This document shows positions 1-6,457 of a stretch of 11,433 bases of DNA, one piece after another. The notes under the pieces are model-generated. The model did no database searches. It was not told the origin of the DNA and saw only the letters and a list, made by a program, of their open reading frames with translations. Every line of letters begins with the position of its first letter. The first letter of the stretch is position 1. Source of the stretch: Clostridia bacterium. Lineage in GTDB: Bacteria; Bacillota; Clostridia; Christensenellales; Borkfalkiaceae. Where the stretch lies: positions 1 through 11,433 of the forward strand of contig JAJPXK010000084.1 in the NCBI GenBank assembly GCA_021205485.1. The letters are read 5' to 3'. The position numbers and the translations under genes were made by a program.

Positions 1-1603
1 TTGATTCGCGGATTACGTTTACCTTTATCTGCCCGGGATATTCAAGCTCTGCCTCTATCTTCTTTGCGATATCTCTCGCAAGGAACTGAGCCTGAGCGTC
101 GTCTATCTGTTCGGGTTTTACCATTACGCGGACTTCGCGTCCCGCCTGTATGGCGTAGCACTTGTCTACACCGCTGAAACCGGACGCAATTTCTTCAAGT
201 TTTTCAAGACGTTTTACGTAGTTTGTAACCGTTTCGCGCCTTGCTCCGGGCCTTGCGCCCGATATGCCGTCGGCCGCGGCGACCAGTACAGCCTCTACCG
301 TCTTAGGTTCTACATCGCCGTGGTGAGCCGCTATAGCGTTTACTACGGCGTTGCTCTCTTTATATTTCTTAGCGAGATCGGCGCCAAGCTGCACGTGAGT
401 GCCTTCCTGCTCATGGTCTACCGCTTTGCCTATATCGTGCAAAAGGCCTGCACGTTTGGCAAGATTTACGTCAAGGCCAAGCTCCTGAGCCATCAGGCCT
501 GCCAACAGGGCTACTTCTATAGAGTGTTTGTATACGTTCTGGCCGTAACTTGTTCTGTATTTAAGCCTGCCGATTAATTTTATAAGCTCGGGGTGAAGCC
601 CGAAAATTCCAACTTCAAACATCGCGCTTTCGCCCGAAGCTTTAACTTCGGCGTCAAGCTCTTTACGCACTTTTTCAACAGTTTCTTCAATTCTCGCGGG
701 GTGTATTCTTCCGTCGGCTATAAGTCTTTCAAGCGAAAGCCTTGCCACTTCCCTTCTTAAAGGGTCAAATCCTGAAAGGATTACAACTTCGGGCGTATCG
801 TCTATTACAAACTCAATGCCCGTCGCGTTTTCCAACGCCCTGATATTTCTGCCCTCTCGTCCAATTATTCTCGCCTTCATATCGTCGCTCGGAAGAGATA
901 CGGTTGACACTGTGTTTTCTGCCGTATGGTCTGCCGCGCAACGCTGTATTGCAAGCGCCACTATCTTTTTCGCTTCGTTGTTAGCCTCATCTTTCGCGTG
1001 CTGTTCGATATTTCTGACCTGAAGCGCTACGTCGTGGCGGACGTCGTCTAAAATTTCTTCGGATAAAAGTTTTTTAGCCTCCTCTTTGGTAAGCTGAGCA
1101 ACCTTTTCAAGTTCCTGTACCATAAGTTCGTGCTGGTGGTTAACTTTATCCTGAGTCTTTTTGATTTCCTGCTCTTTTGCGGCAAGATCTTTCTTTTGCT
1201 GTTCCAACGCGTCGCTGCGTTTTGTCAAAGCGTCTTCCTTTTTGTCGAGAGAATCTTCTTTTTGAGTAATCCTCTGTTCCTGTTTGGCAAGTTCCGCCTT
1301 CTTTTCTTTAGTTTCGCGTTCGAAATCGTTTCTTAACTTAAGCTCCTGTTCCTTTGCCTCTAATATAGCCTCTTTTTTTAAAGCTTTACATTCGGTCTGA
1401 GCGTCGGCAACCATCTTTTTAGCACGTTCTTCAGCGTCGCCGAGTTCTTTGTTTGCCTTGTCTACCTTAGCTTTGAACTTAGTATACAAGACGAATACTA
1501 TTATAGCAGCGGCAGCAAAAATTACTGCAAGAATAATTGCGACAATCATTCCTATAAGCTGACCGCTTGCAAGAAACAGGGAGCCAATGCTGAGTAAATT
1601 CAT
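1..1603 (-). CDS. rny: Ribonuclease Y (3' end cut off by window edge)
   Basis: Membrane-anchored endoribonuclease that starts mRNA decay in many Bacillota. The visible 534 codons begin MNLLSIGSLF. A hydrophobic segment covers roughly residues 15-40 (LIGMIVAIILAVIF and following residues). A long charged coiled coil rich in Lys, Glu and Gln follows to about residue 200. A KH RNA-binding domain contains GREGRN at residue 248, and an HD phosphohydrolase domain contains H360 (YKHSIEVALL) and H389-D390 (LLHDIGKAVDHE), expected metal ligands. The frame is still open at position 1, reading VNVIRES, so only a few C-terminal residues seem to be missing given the usual family length near 520 residues. 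The ATG at 1601-1603 is supported by AGGAGG five bases upstream. The gene has its own promoter and follows the terminator behind nadE, so it is probably a separate transcription unit. Confidence 0.96.
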   Translation of the reverse strand, partial: MNLLSIGSLFLASGQLIGMIVAIILAVIFAAAAIIVFVLYTKFKAKVDKANKELGDAEERAKKMVADAQTECKALKKEAILEAKEQELKLRNDFERETKEKKAELAKQEQRITQKEDSLDKKEDALTKRSDALEQQKKDLAAKEQEIKKTQDKVNHQHELMVQELEKVAQLTKEEAKKLLSEEILDDVRHDVALQVRNIEQHAKDEANNEAKKIVALAIQRCAADHTAENTVSTVSLPSDDMKARIIGREGRNIRALENATGIEFVIDDTPEVVILSGFDPLRREVARLSLERLIADGRIHPARIEETVEKVRKELDAEVKASGESAMFEVGIFGLHPELIKLIGRLKYRTSYGQNVYKHSIEVALLAGLMAQELGLDVNLAKRAGLLHDIGKAVDHEQEGTHVQLGADLAKKYKESNAVVNAIAAHHGDVEPKTVEAVLVAAADGISGARPGARRETVTNYVKRLEKLEEIASGFSGVDKCYAIQAGREVRVMVKPEQIDDAQAQFLARDIAKKIEAELEYPGQIKVNVIRES

Positions 1604-1608
1604 ATTAG

Positions 1609-1614
1609 CCTCCT
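1609..1614 (-). promoter_or_regulatory. Ribosome binding site of rny
   Basis: The minus strand reads AGGAGG, followed by a five-base spacer and the ATG of rny. This is a perfect Shine-Dalgarno core and fixes the start codon. Confidence 0.9.
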
Positions 1615-1643
1615 GAGATAAAAGATTGTAAATATATACAAAG

Positions 1644-1658
1644 CCCGAAATTATCGGG
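1644..1658 (-). other. Short inverted repeat in the rny 5' leader
   Basis: CCCGA and TCGGG, separated by five A/T bases, could form a 5-bp hairpin in the rny leader, between the predicted transcription start and the ribosome binding site. It has no T-run after it, so it is not a terminator. It may affect leader stability, or may be chance. Confidence 0.35.
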
Positions 1659-1678
1659 TAAAGTTATATCCATTAATT

Positions 1679-1707
1679 ATTTTACTACATATTTATTACA
1701 AAGTCAA
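1679..1707 (-). promoter_or_regulatory. Predicted housekeeping-sigma promoter of rny
   Basis: On the minus strand TTGACT (1702-1707) is followed by a 17-base spacer and TAAAAT (1679-1684), close to the TTGACA-17-TATAAT consensus. The surroundings are very A/T rich. Transcription would start near 1672, giving a leader of about 70 bases before the rny ATG. A second copy of AAATTGACT lies 25 bases further upstream (1727-1735) but has no well-spaced -10 element. Confidence 0.8.
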
Positions 1708-1734
1708 TTTTATAAACAAAAGATATAGTCAATT

Positions 1735-1766
1735 TGTAAAAAAATAAAGGCGGATATTTCCGCCTT
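1735..1766 (-). terminator. Intrinsic terminator after nadE
   Basis: Just downstream of the nadE stop, the minus strand forms an 8-bp perfect stem (AAGGCGGA with TCCGCCTT, 1747-1766) with a 4-base loop, followed by TATTTTTTT. This is a textbook rho-independent terminator. It separates the ftsK-to-nadE gene run from rny. Confidence 0.92.
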
Positions 1767-1770
1767 GGAT

Positions 1771-3684
1771 TTATTTTATATCGTCAAGCCAGTCAACCGG
1801 GGATACGTCGGACGGCATACGCCAGTCGCTTCGGGGCGAAAGCGTAACCGAACCTACCTTTACGCCGTCGGGTATGCACGAACGTTTGAACTGCTGAGCA
1901 AAAAATCTCCTGTAAAAATTTTTCAGCCACTTATCTATCTCTTCAAAAGAAAAGTCTCCCTCAAAAGTTTTATGAGCGATATACCTCACCTTTTCGGGCG
2001 TAAAGCCCCAGCGCACGCTGTAATACAAAAAGAAGTCGTGCAGAATATAGGGCCCTACTATATCTTCCGTCTTTTGAGATATCTTGCCGCTTTTATCGGG
2101 AGGCAGAAGCTCGGGGCTTATATCGGTATTGAGTATCGCCGTTAAAACCTCTTCCGTCTTTCCGCCGAGTTTCTGAGCCTCGTGGCGGATAAGATGCTGC
2201 ACAAGCGTTTTAGGTACAGAACTGTTTACGGCGTACATAGACATATGGTCGCCGTTATACGTAGCCCAGCCTAAGGCGAGCTCGCTCAAGTCGCCCGTGC
2301 CTATTACCATACCGCCCGTCTTATTGGCGGTATCCATAAGTATCATAGTCCGCATACGGGCCTGAGAATTTTCGTATGTTACGTCTAAAACTTCAGAATC
2401 ATGCCCGATATCCTTGAAATGCTGAAGGACAGACGGCGAAATATCCACCTTTTTAAAGGTGGCCCCTACCGCTTCTATAAGATTTACCGAACTCGTTAAG
2501 GTCTTACCCGTAGTGCCAAAGCCGGGCATAGTTATGGCGATGATATCCTTTCTGTCTTTTTTAAGCGTATCGAACGCCCTGCAAGTTACCAAAAGGGCCA
2601 GAGCCGAGTCAAGCCCGCCTGAAATTCCTATTACGGCTGTACGGGCATTGGTGTGTTTCAATCTTTTTACAAGCCCCTGCGACTGCAAAGAAAGGATGAG
2701 CTCGGTCCTTTCGGAAAGGCTCTTGCCGTCGGCTGGAACAAATGGCTGTTTAGGGAAAGTTCTGTCTATATCGCCTTCAGGAATATCGGCGGTAAACTTT
2801 ACCCTTTCATAGCCCGAGACATCTGCGCCTGAAAAGAAGGTATTGGAGCATCTTCTGCGTTCGCCTTCAAGTTTGTCTGCGTCTATATCGGCGTAGATAA
2901 GGCCGTTTTTAAACAGCTCGCTCTCTGCAAGGACAGTACCGTTTTCGCAGATAAGGTTATGCCCCGCGAAAACCATATCGGTTGTGCTTTCGCCGTCGCC
3001 CGCGTCGCTGTATACGTAGCCGCATAAAAGCTTTGCCGACTGCATTTTTACAAGGTCGCGCCTGTATTCGGCCTTGCCTGCGATTTCGTCGGAGCAAGAG
3101 AGATTTACAATTATATTCGCCCCCGCCGCGGCGTGTTTTATTGAAGGGGAACAGGGAATCCACAGATCTTCGCATATCTCCGCGGCGACGGTAAATAACT
3201 TTTCGCCGCTGTGTTCAAAGATAATTTGCGTGCCGAAAACAACCTGCTCGCCGTTTATATCTATCGTTGAATTTTTATCCTCTGCGGGAGTAAAATGCCT
3301 GCTTTCGTAAAATTCGCCGTACGTAGGAAGGTAAGTTTTAGGCACTACCCCTATCACCTTGCCGCCGTTTATGGCTACCGCGCAGTTATAAAGCCTGCCG
3401 TTTTTTTCTAACGGGGCCCCTACAAAAATCAGCGAATTATTATTTTTAAGCTTTTCGCAGAGATACGATATTGCGTCAAGTACCTTTTCAAGCAAAATTC
3501 TCTGGTTAAAAAGGTCGCCGCAGGTATAGCCGCAGACGCAAAGCTCAGGAAAAACTATAACCTGAGCCCCGTTTTTTGCGGCTTCTTCGGCAGATTTTAT
3601 TATTGAATTGGCATTAAACAGCGTGTCGGCCACTTTTATTTCGCAAGTAGCCGAACATACCTTTATAAAACCGTGACGGATCAA
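1771..3684 (-). CDS. nadE: Glutamine-dependent NAD+ synthetase
   Basis: Catalyses the last step of NAD synthesis: ATP-dependent amidation of nicotinic acid adenine dinucleotide, using ammonia channelled from glutamine. The 637 residues show the two-domain form. The N-terminal nitrilase-type glutaminase carries the Glu-Lys-Cys triad: E47 in FPELCVCGYT, K116 in VPKTYLP and C171 in AEICEDLW. The C-terminal synthetase has the PP-loop SGGLDS at 355-360 and the later GTGDLSELALGWATYNGD segment. The length suits the long bacterial glutamine-dependent class. The start is TTG at 3682-3684, overlapping the recA TGA as TTGA; MIRHGFIKVCSAT matches the family N-terminus, and AGGAGA lies seven bases upstream. 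The gene ends in TAA just before a strong terminator, so it is the last gene of the operon. Its position between recA and rny is not the usual arrangement. Confidence 0.96.
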   Translation of the reverse strand: MIRHGFIKVCSATCEIKVADTLFNANSIIKSAEEAAKNGAQVIVFPELCVCGYTCGDLFNQRILLEKVLDAISYLCEKLKNNNSLIFVGAPLEKNGRLYNCAVAINGGKVIGVVPKTYLPTYGEFYESRHFTPAEDKNSTIDINGEQVVFGTQIIFEHSGEKLFTVAAEICEDLWIPCSPSIKHAAAGANIIVNLSCSDEIAGKAEYRRDLVKMQSAKLLCGYVYSDAGDGESTTDMVFAGHNLICENGTVLAESELFKNGLIYADIDADKLEGERRRCSNTFFSGADVSGYERVKFTADIPEGDIDRTFPKQPFVPADGKSLSERTELILSLQSQGLVKRLKHTNARTAVIGISGGLDSALALLVTCRAFDTLKKDRKDIIAITMPGFGTTGKTLTSSVNLIEAVGATFKKVDISPSVLQHFKDIGHDSEVLDVTYENSQARMRTMILMDTANKTGGMVIGTGDLSELALGWATYNGDHMSMYAVNSSVPKTLVQHLIRHEAQKLGGKTEEVLTAILNTDISPELLPPDKSGKISQKTEDIVGPYILHDFFLYYSVRWGFTPEKVRYIAHKTFEGDFSFEEIDKWLKNFYRRFFAQQFKRSCIPDGVKVGSVTLSPRSDWRMPSDVSPVDWLDDIK

Positions 3685-4688
3685 GCCTTTTTCTCCTGCA
3701 TTTCTTTAAACGCGTCCCTTATAGCGACTTCGATTTCCAGGCTGAATTCTTCGTTCGCCGCCAGGTAGTCGCGGAGTTTTTCTCTGCCCTGAGCAATTTT
3801 TTCATCTTTATAGCTGAACCACGAGCCGCTTTTCTGGAATACGCCGAAGTCCACGCCGAGATCTATAAGGCAGCCTTCGCGGGAAATTCCTTTGCCGTAG
3901 ATAATATCAAATTCAGCCACTTTAAACGGGGGCGCAACTTTATTTTTTACAACTTTGCACTTTGTTCTGTTGCCTATAATTTCGCCGTCGTTCTTTAAAG
4001 CGTCGGCCTTCCTTATATCAAGGCGTACGGAAGCGAAATACTTAAGCGCCTTGCCGCCGGGCGTAGTTTCGGGATTGCCGAACATAATGCCAACCTTTTC
4101 GCGAAGCTGGTTGATAAATATGACGCAGGTTTTTGAACGGCTTGTTATAGCCGTAAGTTTACGAAGAGCCTGCGACATAAGCCTTGCGAGAAGACCTACG
4201 TGCGTGTCGCCCATGTCACCCTCGATTTCTGCCTTAGGGGTAAGGGCTGCAACCGAGTCAACGACAATTACGTCTACGGCGCTTGAGCGGACGAGCGACT
4301 CGCATATATCCAAAGCCTGTTCGCCTGTGTCGGGCTGAGAAACGTAAAGTTCGTCGGTATTTACGCCTAAATTTTTGGCGTAAACGGCGTCCAGCGCGTG
4401 TTCTGCGTCTATAAACGCGGCGATGCCTCCCCTCTTCTGAGCTTCGGCGATAATATGGAGGGCTACGGTAGTTTTGCCCGAGGATTCAGGCCCGTAAATT
4501 TCCATTATTCTTCCGCGGGGCACGCCGCCGACGCCTAAAGCAAGATCAAGCGAAAGGCAGCCTGTAGGTATTACCTCTAAATCGGTGTTGACGTTTACAT
4601 CGCCAAGCTTCATTATAGCGCCCTTTCCGTACTGCTTTTCTATCATAGAAACCATAGAATTAAGCGCCCTTTGTTTTTCTTCGTTCAT
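3681..4688 (-). CDS. recA: Recombinase RecA
   Basis: ATP-dependent DNA strand-exchange protein for homologous recombination, and coprotease for LexA-type repressors. The 335 residues contain Walker A GPESSGKT at 66-73, the catalytic Glu in IDAEHALD (E96), Walker B VDVIVVDSVAAL, the MSQALRKL stretch near loop L1, and the DNA-binding L2 region NQLREKVGIMFGNPETTPGG. The C-terminus ends FKEMQEKKA and lacks the acidic tail seen in Escherichia coli RecA, which makes the protein slightly short. The ATG follows AGGAGA with a five-base spacer. It lies 15 bases after cinA, and its TGA overlaps the TTG start of nadE, so co-transcription with both neighbours is likely. I found no clear LexA box of the GAAC-N4-GTTC type in the short upstream gap. 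Confidence 0.99.
   Translation of the reverse strand: MNEEKQRALNSMVSMIEKQYGKGAIMKLGDVNVNTDLEVIPTGCLSLDLALGVGGVPRGRIMEIYGPESSGKTTVALHIIAEAQKRGGIAAFIDAEHALDAVYAKNLGVNTDELYVSQPDTGEQALDICESLVRSSAVDVIVVDSVAALTPKAEIEGDMGDTHVGLLARLMSQALRKLTAITSRSKTCVIFINQLREKVGIMFGNPETTPGGKALKYFASVRLDIRKADALKNDGEIIGNRTKCKVVKNKVAPPFKVAEFDIIYGKGISREGCLIDLGVDFGVFQKSGSWFSYKDEKIAQGREKLRDYLAANEEFSLEIEVAIRDAFKEMQEKKA
3692..3697 (-). promoter_or_regulatory. Ribosome binding site deciding the TTG start of nadE
   Basis: AGGAGA on the minus strand, inside the last codons of recA, lies seven bases before the TTG at 3682-3684. With the TTGA stop/start overlap, this supports TTG initiation and translational coupling of nadE to recA. 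Confidence 0.75.
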
Positions 4689-4693
4689 TATCT

Positions 4694-4699
4694 TCTCCT
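4694..4699 (-). promoter_or_regulatory. Ribosome binding site of recA
   Basis: AGGAGA lies five bases before the recA ATG, within the 15-base cinA-recA gap. The strong site suits a highly translated gene. Confidence 0.8.
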
Positions 4700-4703
4700 G
4701 AAT

Positions 4704-5771
4704 TTATTTTATATGTTTATACGCAAGAAACAGCGCGTGATTTATAGCCGTATTGGTTATAGTCTGCCTGTCCCCCTTAAATACAAATCGGTTAACCGAT
4801 GTACTCTCTTTTGTGGCTACCGCTATATAGCATAGCCCGACGGGCTTATTGGAGTTATCCGATTTAGGCCCCGCGATGCCCGTAGTGGATATCGCGACGT
4901 CGCAGTTGCCCTGAGAAATCAGCCCTTCCGCCATCTCTTTGGCCGTTTCGGCAGAGACGGCCCCGTTTGATTTTATCGTGAGCTCGTCTACGCCGAGGCG
5001 GAACATTTTAGATTCGTTCGCGTAAGTATTCAGCCCTTCGAAGTACACTTCGCTTACGCCGGGGACTTCTACAAGCTTTTGCCCTACGCCGCCGCCCGTA
5101 AACGATTCTGCGACGCAGATTTTCATCCGCCTTAATTTTAAAAGCTGGTACAGCCTCTGCGCGAGCGAGATATCCTCCAGGGCGTACACATACTTATCGA
5201 GGGCCTTCATAAAAATACGCACTGCGTCGTCGAGAAGCATCTTAGGTTCGTCGCCCGAATATACAATCTCTATCGTGCAGTCGCCGTATTCGTTGTACAC
5301 GTTGCAGTTAAGCCCTTTATATGCGGCTTTGGCCTCTTCAACAGCCGCTAAAATGTCCTTTTCGGGGGCCCCTACTGCCTTTATATAGCTTCTGCCGTAC
5401 CTCAAGCCGTATTTTTTGCCGATATATCCGGTAACATCGTCGTAGCTTATCGCGTTGACGGCATCGTAAAACCTTAAAAATACGAGTTTATTGCCGCATT
5501 CAAGCATTTTTGCCATATCGAAACGGGCAGAATAGAGTTTTTCAAGGTAATCCTTTAAAGTATTCTCCATACTGGCGGGGCAAATGACAACGGCGTTATC
5601 AAAGCAATCGAAACAATCCCTTAGCTGTATAGAAATTTCCTTGGAACAGTCGTAGCCTATTACGGCGATTTTGTCAAAGTAAAACCCCGCAGAAGCGAAC
5701 GCCTTGACGCACGGCGAATATAAATCATTGGAAAGTTTTTTATTTTTTAATACAACAAGGCAGTTTTTCAT
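4704..5771 (-). CDS. cinA: CinA-family protein with PncC-type nicotinamide-nucleotide amidohydrolase domain and degenerate N-terminal domain
   Basis: The C-terminal part (about residues 200-355) is a recognisable CinA C-terminal/PncC domain: AESFTGGGVG at 221-230, VPGVSEVYFEGLNTYANESK, NGAVSAETAKEMAEG, and TGIAGP at 297-302 followed by KPVGLCYIAVAT. This family hydrolyses nicotinamide mononucleotide to nicotinic acid mononucleotide in NAD recycling. The Ser of AES is the expected active-site residue; Phe replaces the Cys more usual at the next position. The N-terminal half sits where full-length CinA has its molybdopterin-binding-like (COG1058) domain, but I cannot find the GGLGPTxDD signature, and it reads as a strongly diverged or eroded version. 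At 355 residues it is shorter than typical CinA, about 410. The start overlaps the pgsA stop as TAATG with no strong Shine-Dalgarno, suggesting translational coupling. recA begins 15 bases downstream. Confidence 0.85.
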   Translation of the reverse strand: MKNCLVVLKNKKLSNDLYSPCVKAFASAGFYFDKIAVIGYDCSKEISIQLRDCFDCFDNAVVICPASMENTLKDYLEKLYSARFDMAKMLECGNKLVFLRFYDAVNAISYDDVTGYIGKKYGLRYGRSYIKAVGAPEKDILAAVEEAKAAYKGLNCNVYNEYGDCTIEIVYSGDEPKMLLDDAVRIFMKALDKYVYALEDISLAQRLYQLLKLRRMKICVAESFTGGGVGQKLVEVPGVSEVYFEGLNTYANESKMFRLGVDELTIKSNGAVSAETAKEMAEGLISQGNCDVAISTTGIAGPKSDNSNKPVGLCYIAVATKESTSVNRFVFKGDRQTITNTAINHALFLAYKHIK

Positions 5772-6457
5772 TATTTTTTGAGTACTTCGATATTTTTTAC
5801 TATATAATTTATGCCCGATAAAATGGTAAGTATTATGGCTATGGCGAATACTGCGAGGCCTACATAATTTACAATGACGCCCGCTATATGATCGGTAAGC
5901 TCTGCGATACCCGCCGAGCCTAAAAGCACGCCTACGCTTATATCCTGGAACGTAGTTTTGTACTTGCCGAGCTTATCGGCGGCGATAACCACGCCCGCGT
6001 CGGCGGCGACCGTACGGAAGCCGCTTACGATAATCTCCCTGCCTAATATAACGGCTACCCCGCAACCTGCGACAATTACAGTCCAGTTCCCTAAATTTCC
6101 GCCCGCCGTAAATACTTCGGGGCGGGTCAAAAGGACGATAAACGACGTGGCCACAAGCACTTTGTCGGCTATAGGGTCTAAAAATTTACCTAAATTTGTC
6201 ACAAGATGGTATTTTCTTGCAATTTTGCCGTCAAAAAGGTCGGTAAGCGACGCGATAATAAATACCGCGAGGGAAACAAAGTAATGCCCGGGGAAGGGGA
6301 GATAAAAAAACAATACAAAAAACGGTATCATCACCATGCGGCTTATAGTAAGCTTGTTAGGAAGGTTTAAAACTCCCCCCTTGCCTGCCGCAAACTTATA
6401 GCCCTTTGTATTTTTTATATCCTGTTCCTCTTCGGGTTTTTCTTCGATATCGTTCAT
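5771..6457 (-). CDS. pgsA: CDP-diacylglycerol--glycerol-3-phosphate 3-phosphatidyltransferase
   Basis: Integral membrane enzyme that makes phosphatidylglycerophosphate from CDP-diacylglycerol and glycerol 3-phosphate, the committed step to phosphatidylglycerol. The CDP-alcohol phosphotransferase signature is complete: D73-x2-D76-G77-x2-A80-R81-x8-G90-x3-D94-x3-D98, read in LTDLFDGKIARKY and GKFLDPIADK. Several hydrophobic helices are evident, including 41-52, 59-72, 126-142 and about 199-220. The usual family start NLPNKLTISRM appears only at residue 31, after an acidic, hydrophilic N-terminal extension. No internal Met offers a later start, and GGAGG lies ten bases before the ATG, so the extension is probably real. 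The start overlaps the rimO stop by 4 bp (ATGA), and the TAA overlaps the cinA ATG by one base. The chain is 228 residues, against about 190 usually. Confidence 0.94.
   Translation of the reverse strand: MNDIEEKPEEEQDIKNTKGYKFAAGKGGVLNLPNKLTISRMVMIPFFVLFFYLPFPGHYFVSLAVFIIASLTDLFDGKIARKYHLVTNLGKFLDPIADKVLVATSFIVLLTRPEVFTAGGNLGNWTVIVAGCGVAVILGREIIVSGFRTVAADAGVVIAADKLGKYKTTFQDISVGVLLGSAGIAELTDHIAGVIVNYVGLAVFAIAIILTILSGINYIVKNIEVLKK

Noticed and set aside
1871..1890. GAACGTTTGAAC, resembling a damage-box palindrome
   Set aside because: The half-sites are direct rather than inverted (GAAC...GAAC instead of GAAC...GTTC), and it lies inside nadE, far from a promoter.
1765..2145. Plus-strand open frame antisense to the 3' end of nadE
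   Set aside because: It is a shadow of nadE codons: no recognisable domain, and it starts inside the nadE terminator and stop region.
4700..4790. Possible internal promoter for recA within the cinA 3' end
   Set aside because: Several TATAAA-like -10 elements exist, but none has a convincing -35 at 16-18 bases, so I could not support a specific promoter.
6289..6299. GGGGAAGGGG, resembling an FtsK-orienting polar sequence
   Set aside because: There is only one clear copy and it lies inside pgsA. Orienting motifs are meaningful only as genome-wide skewed repeats, which one window cannot show.
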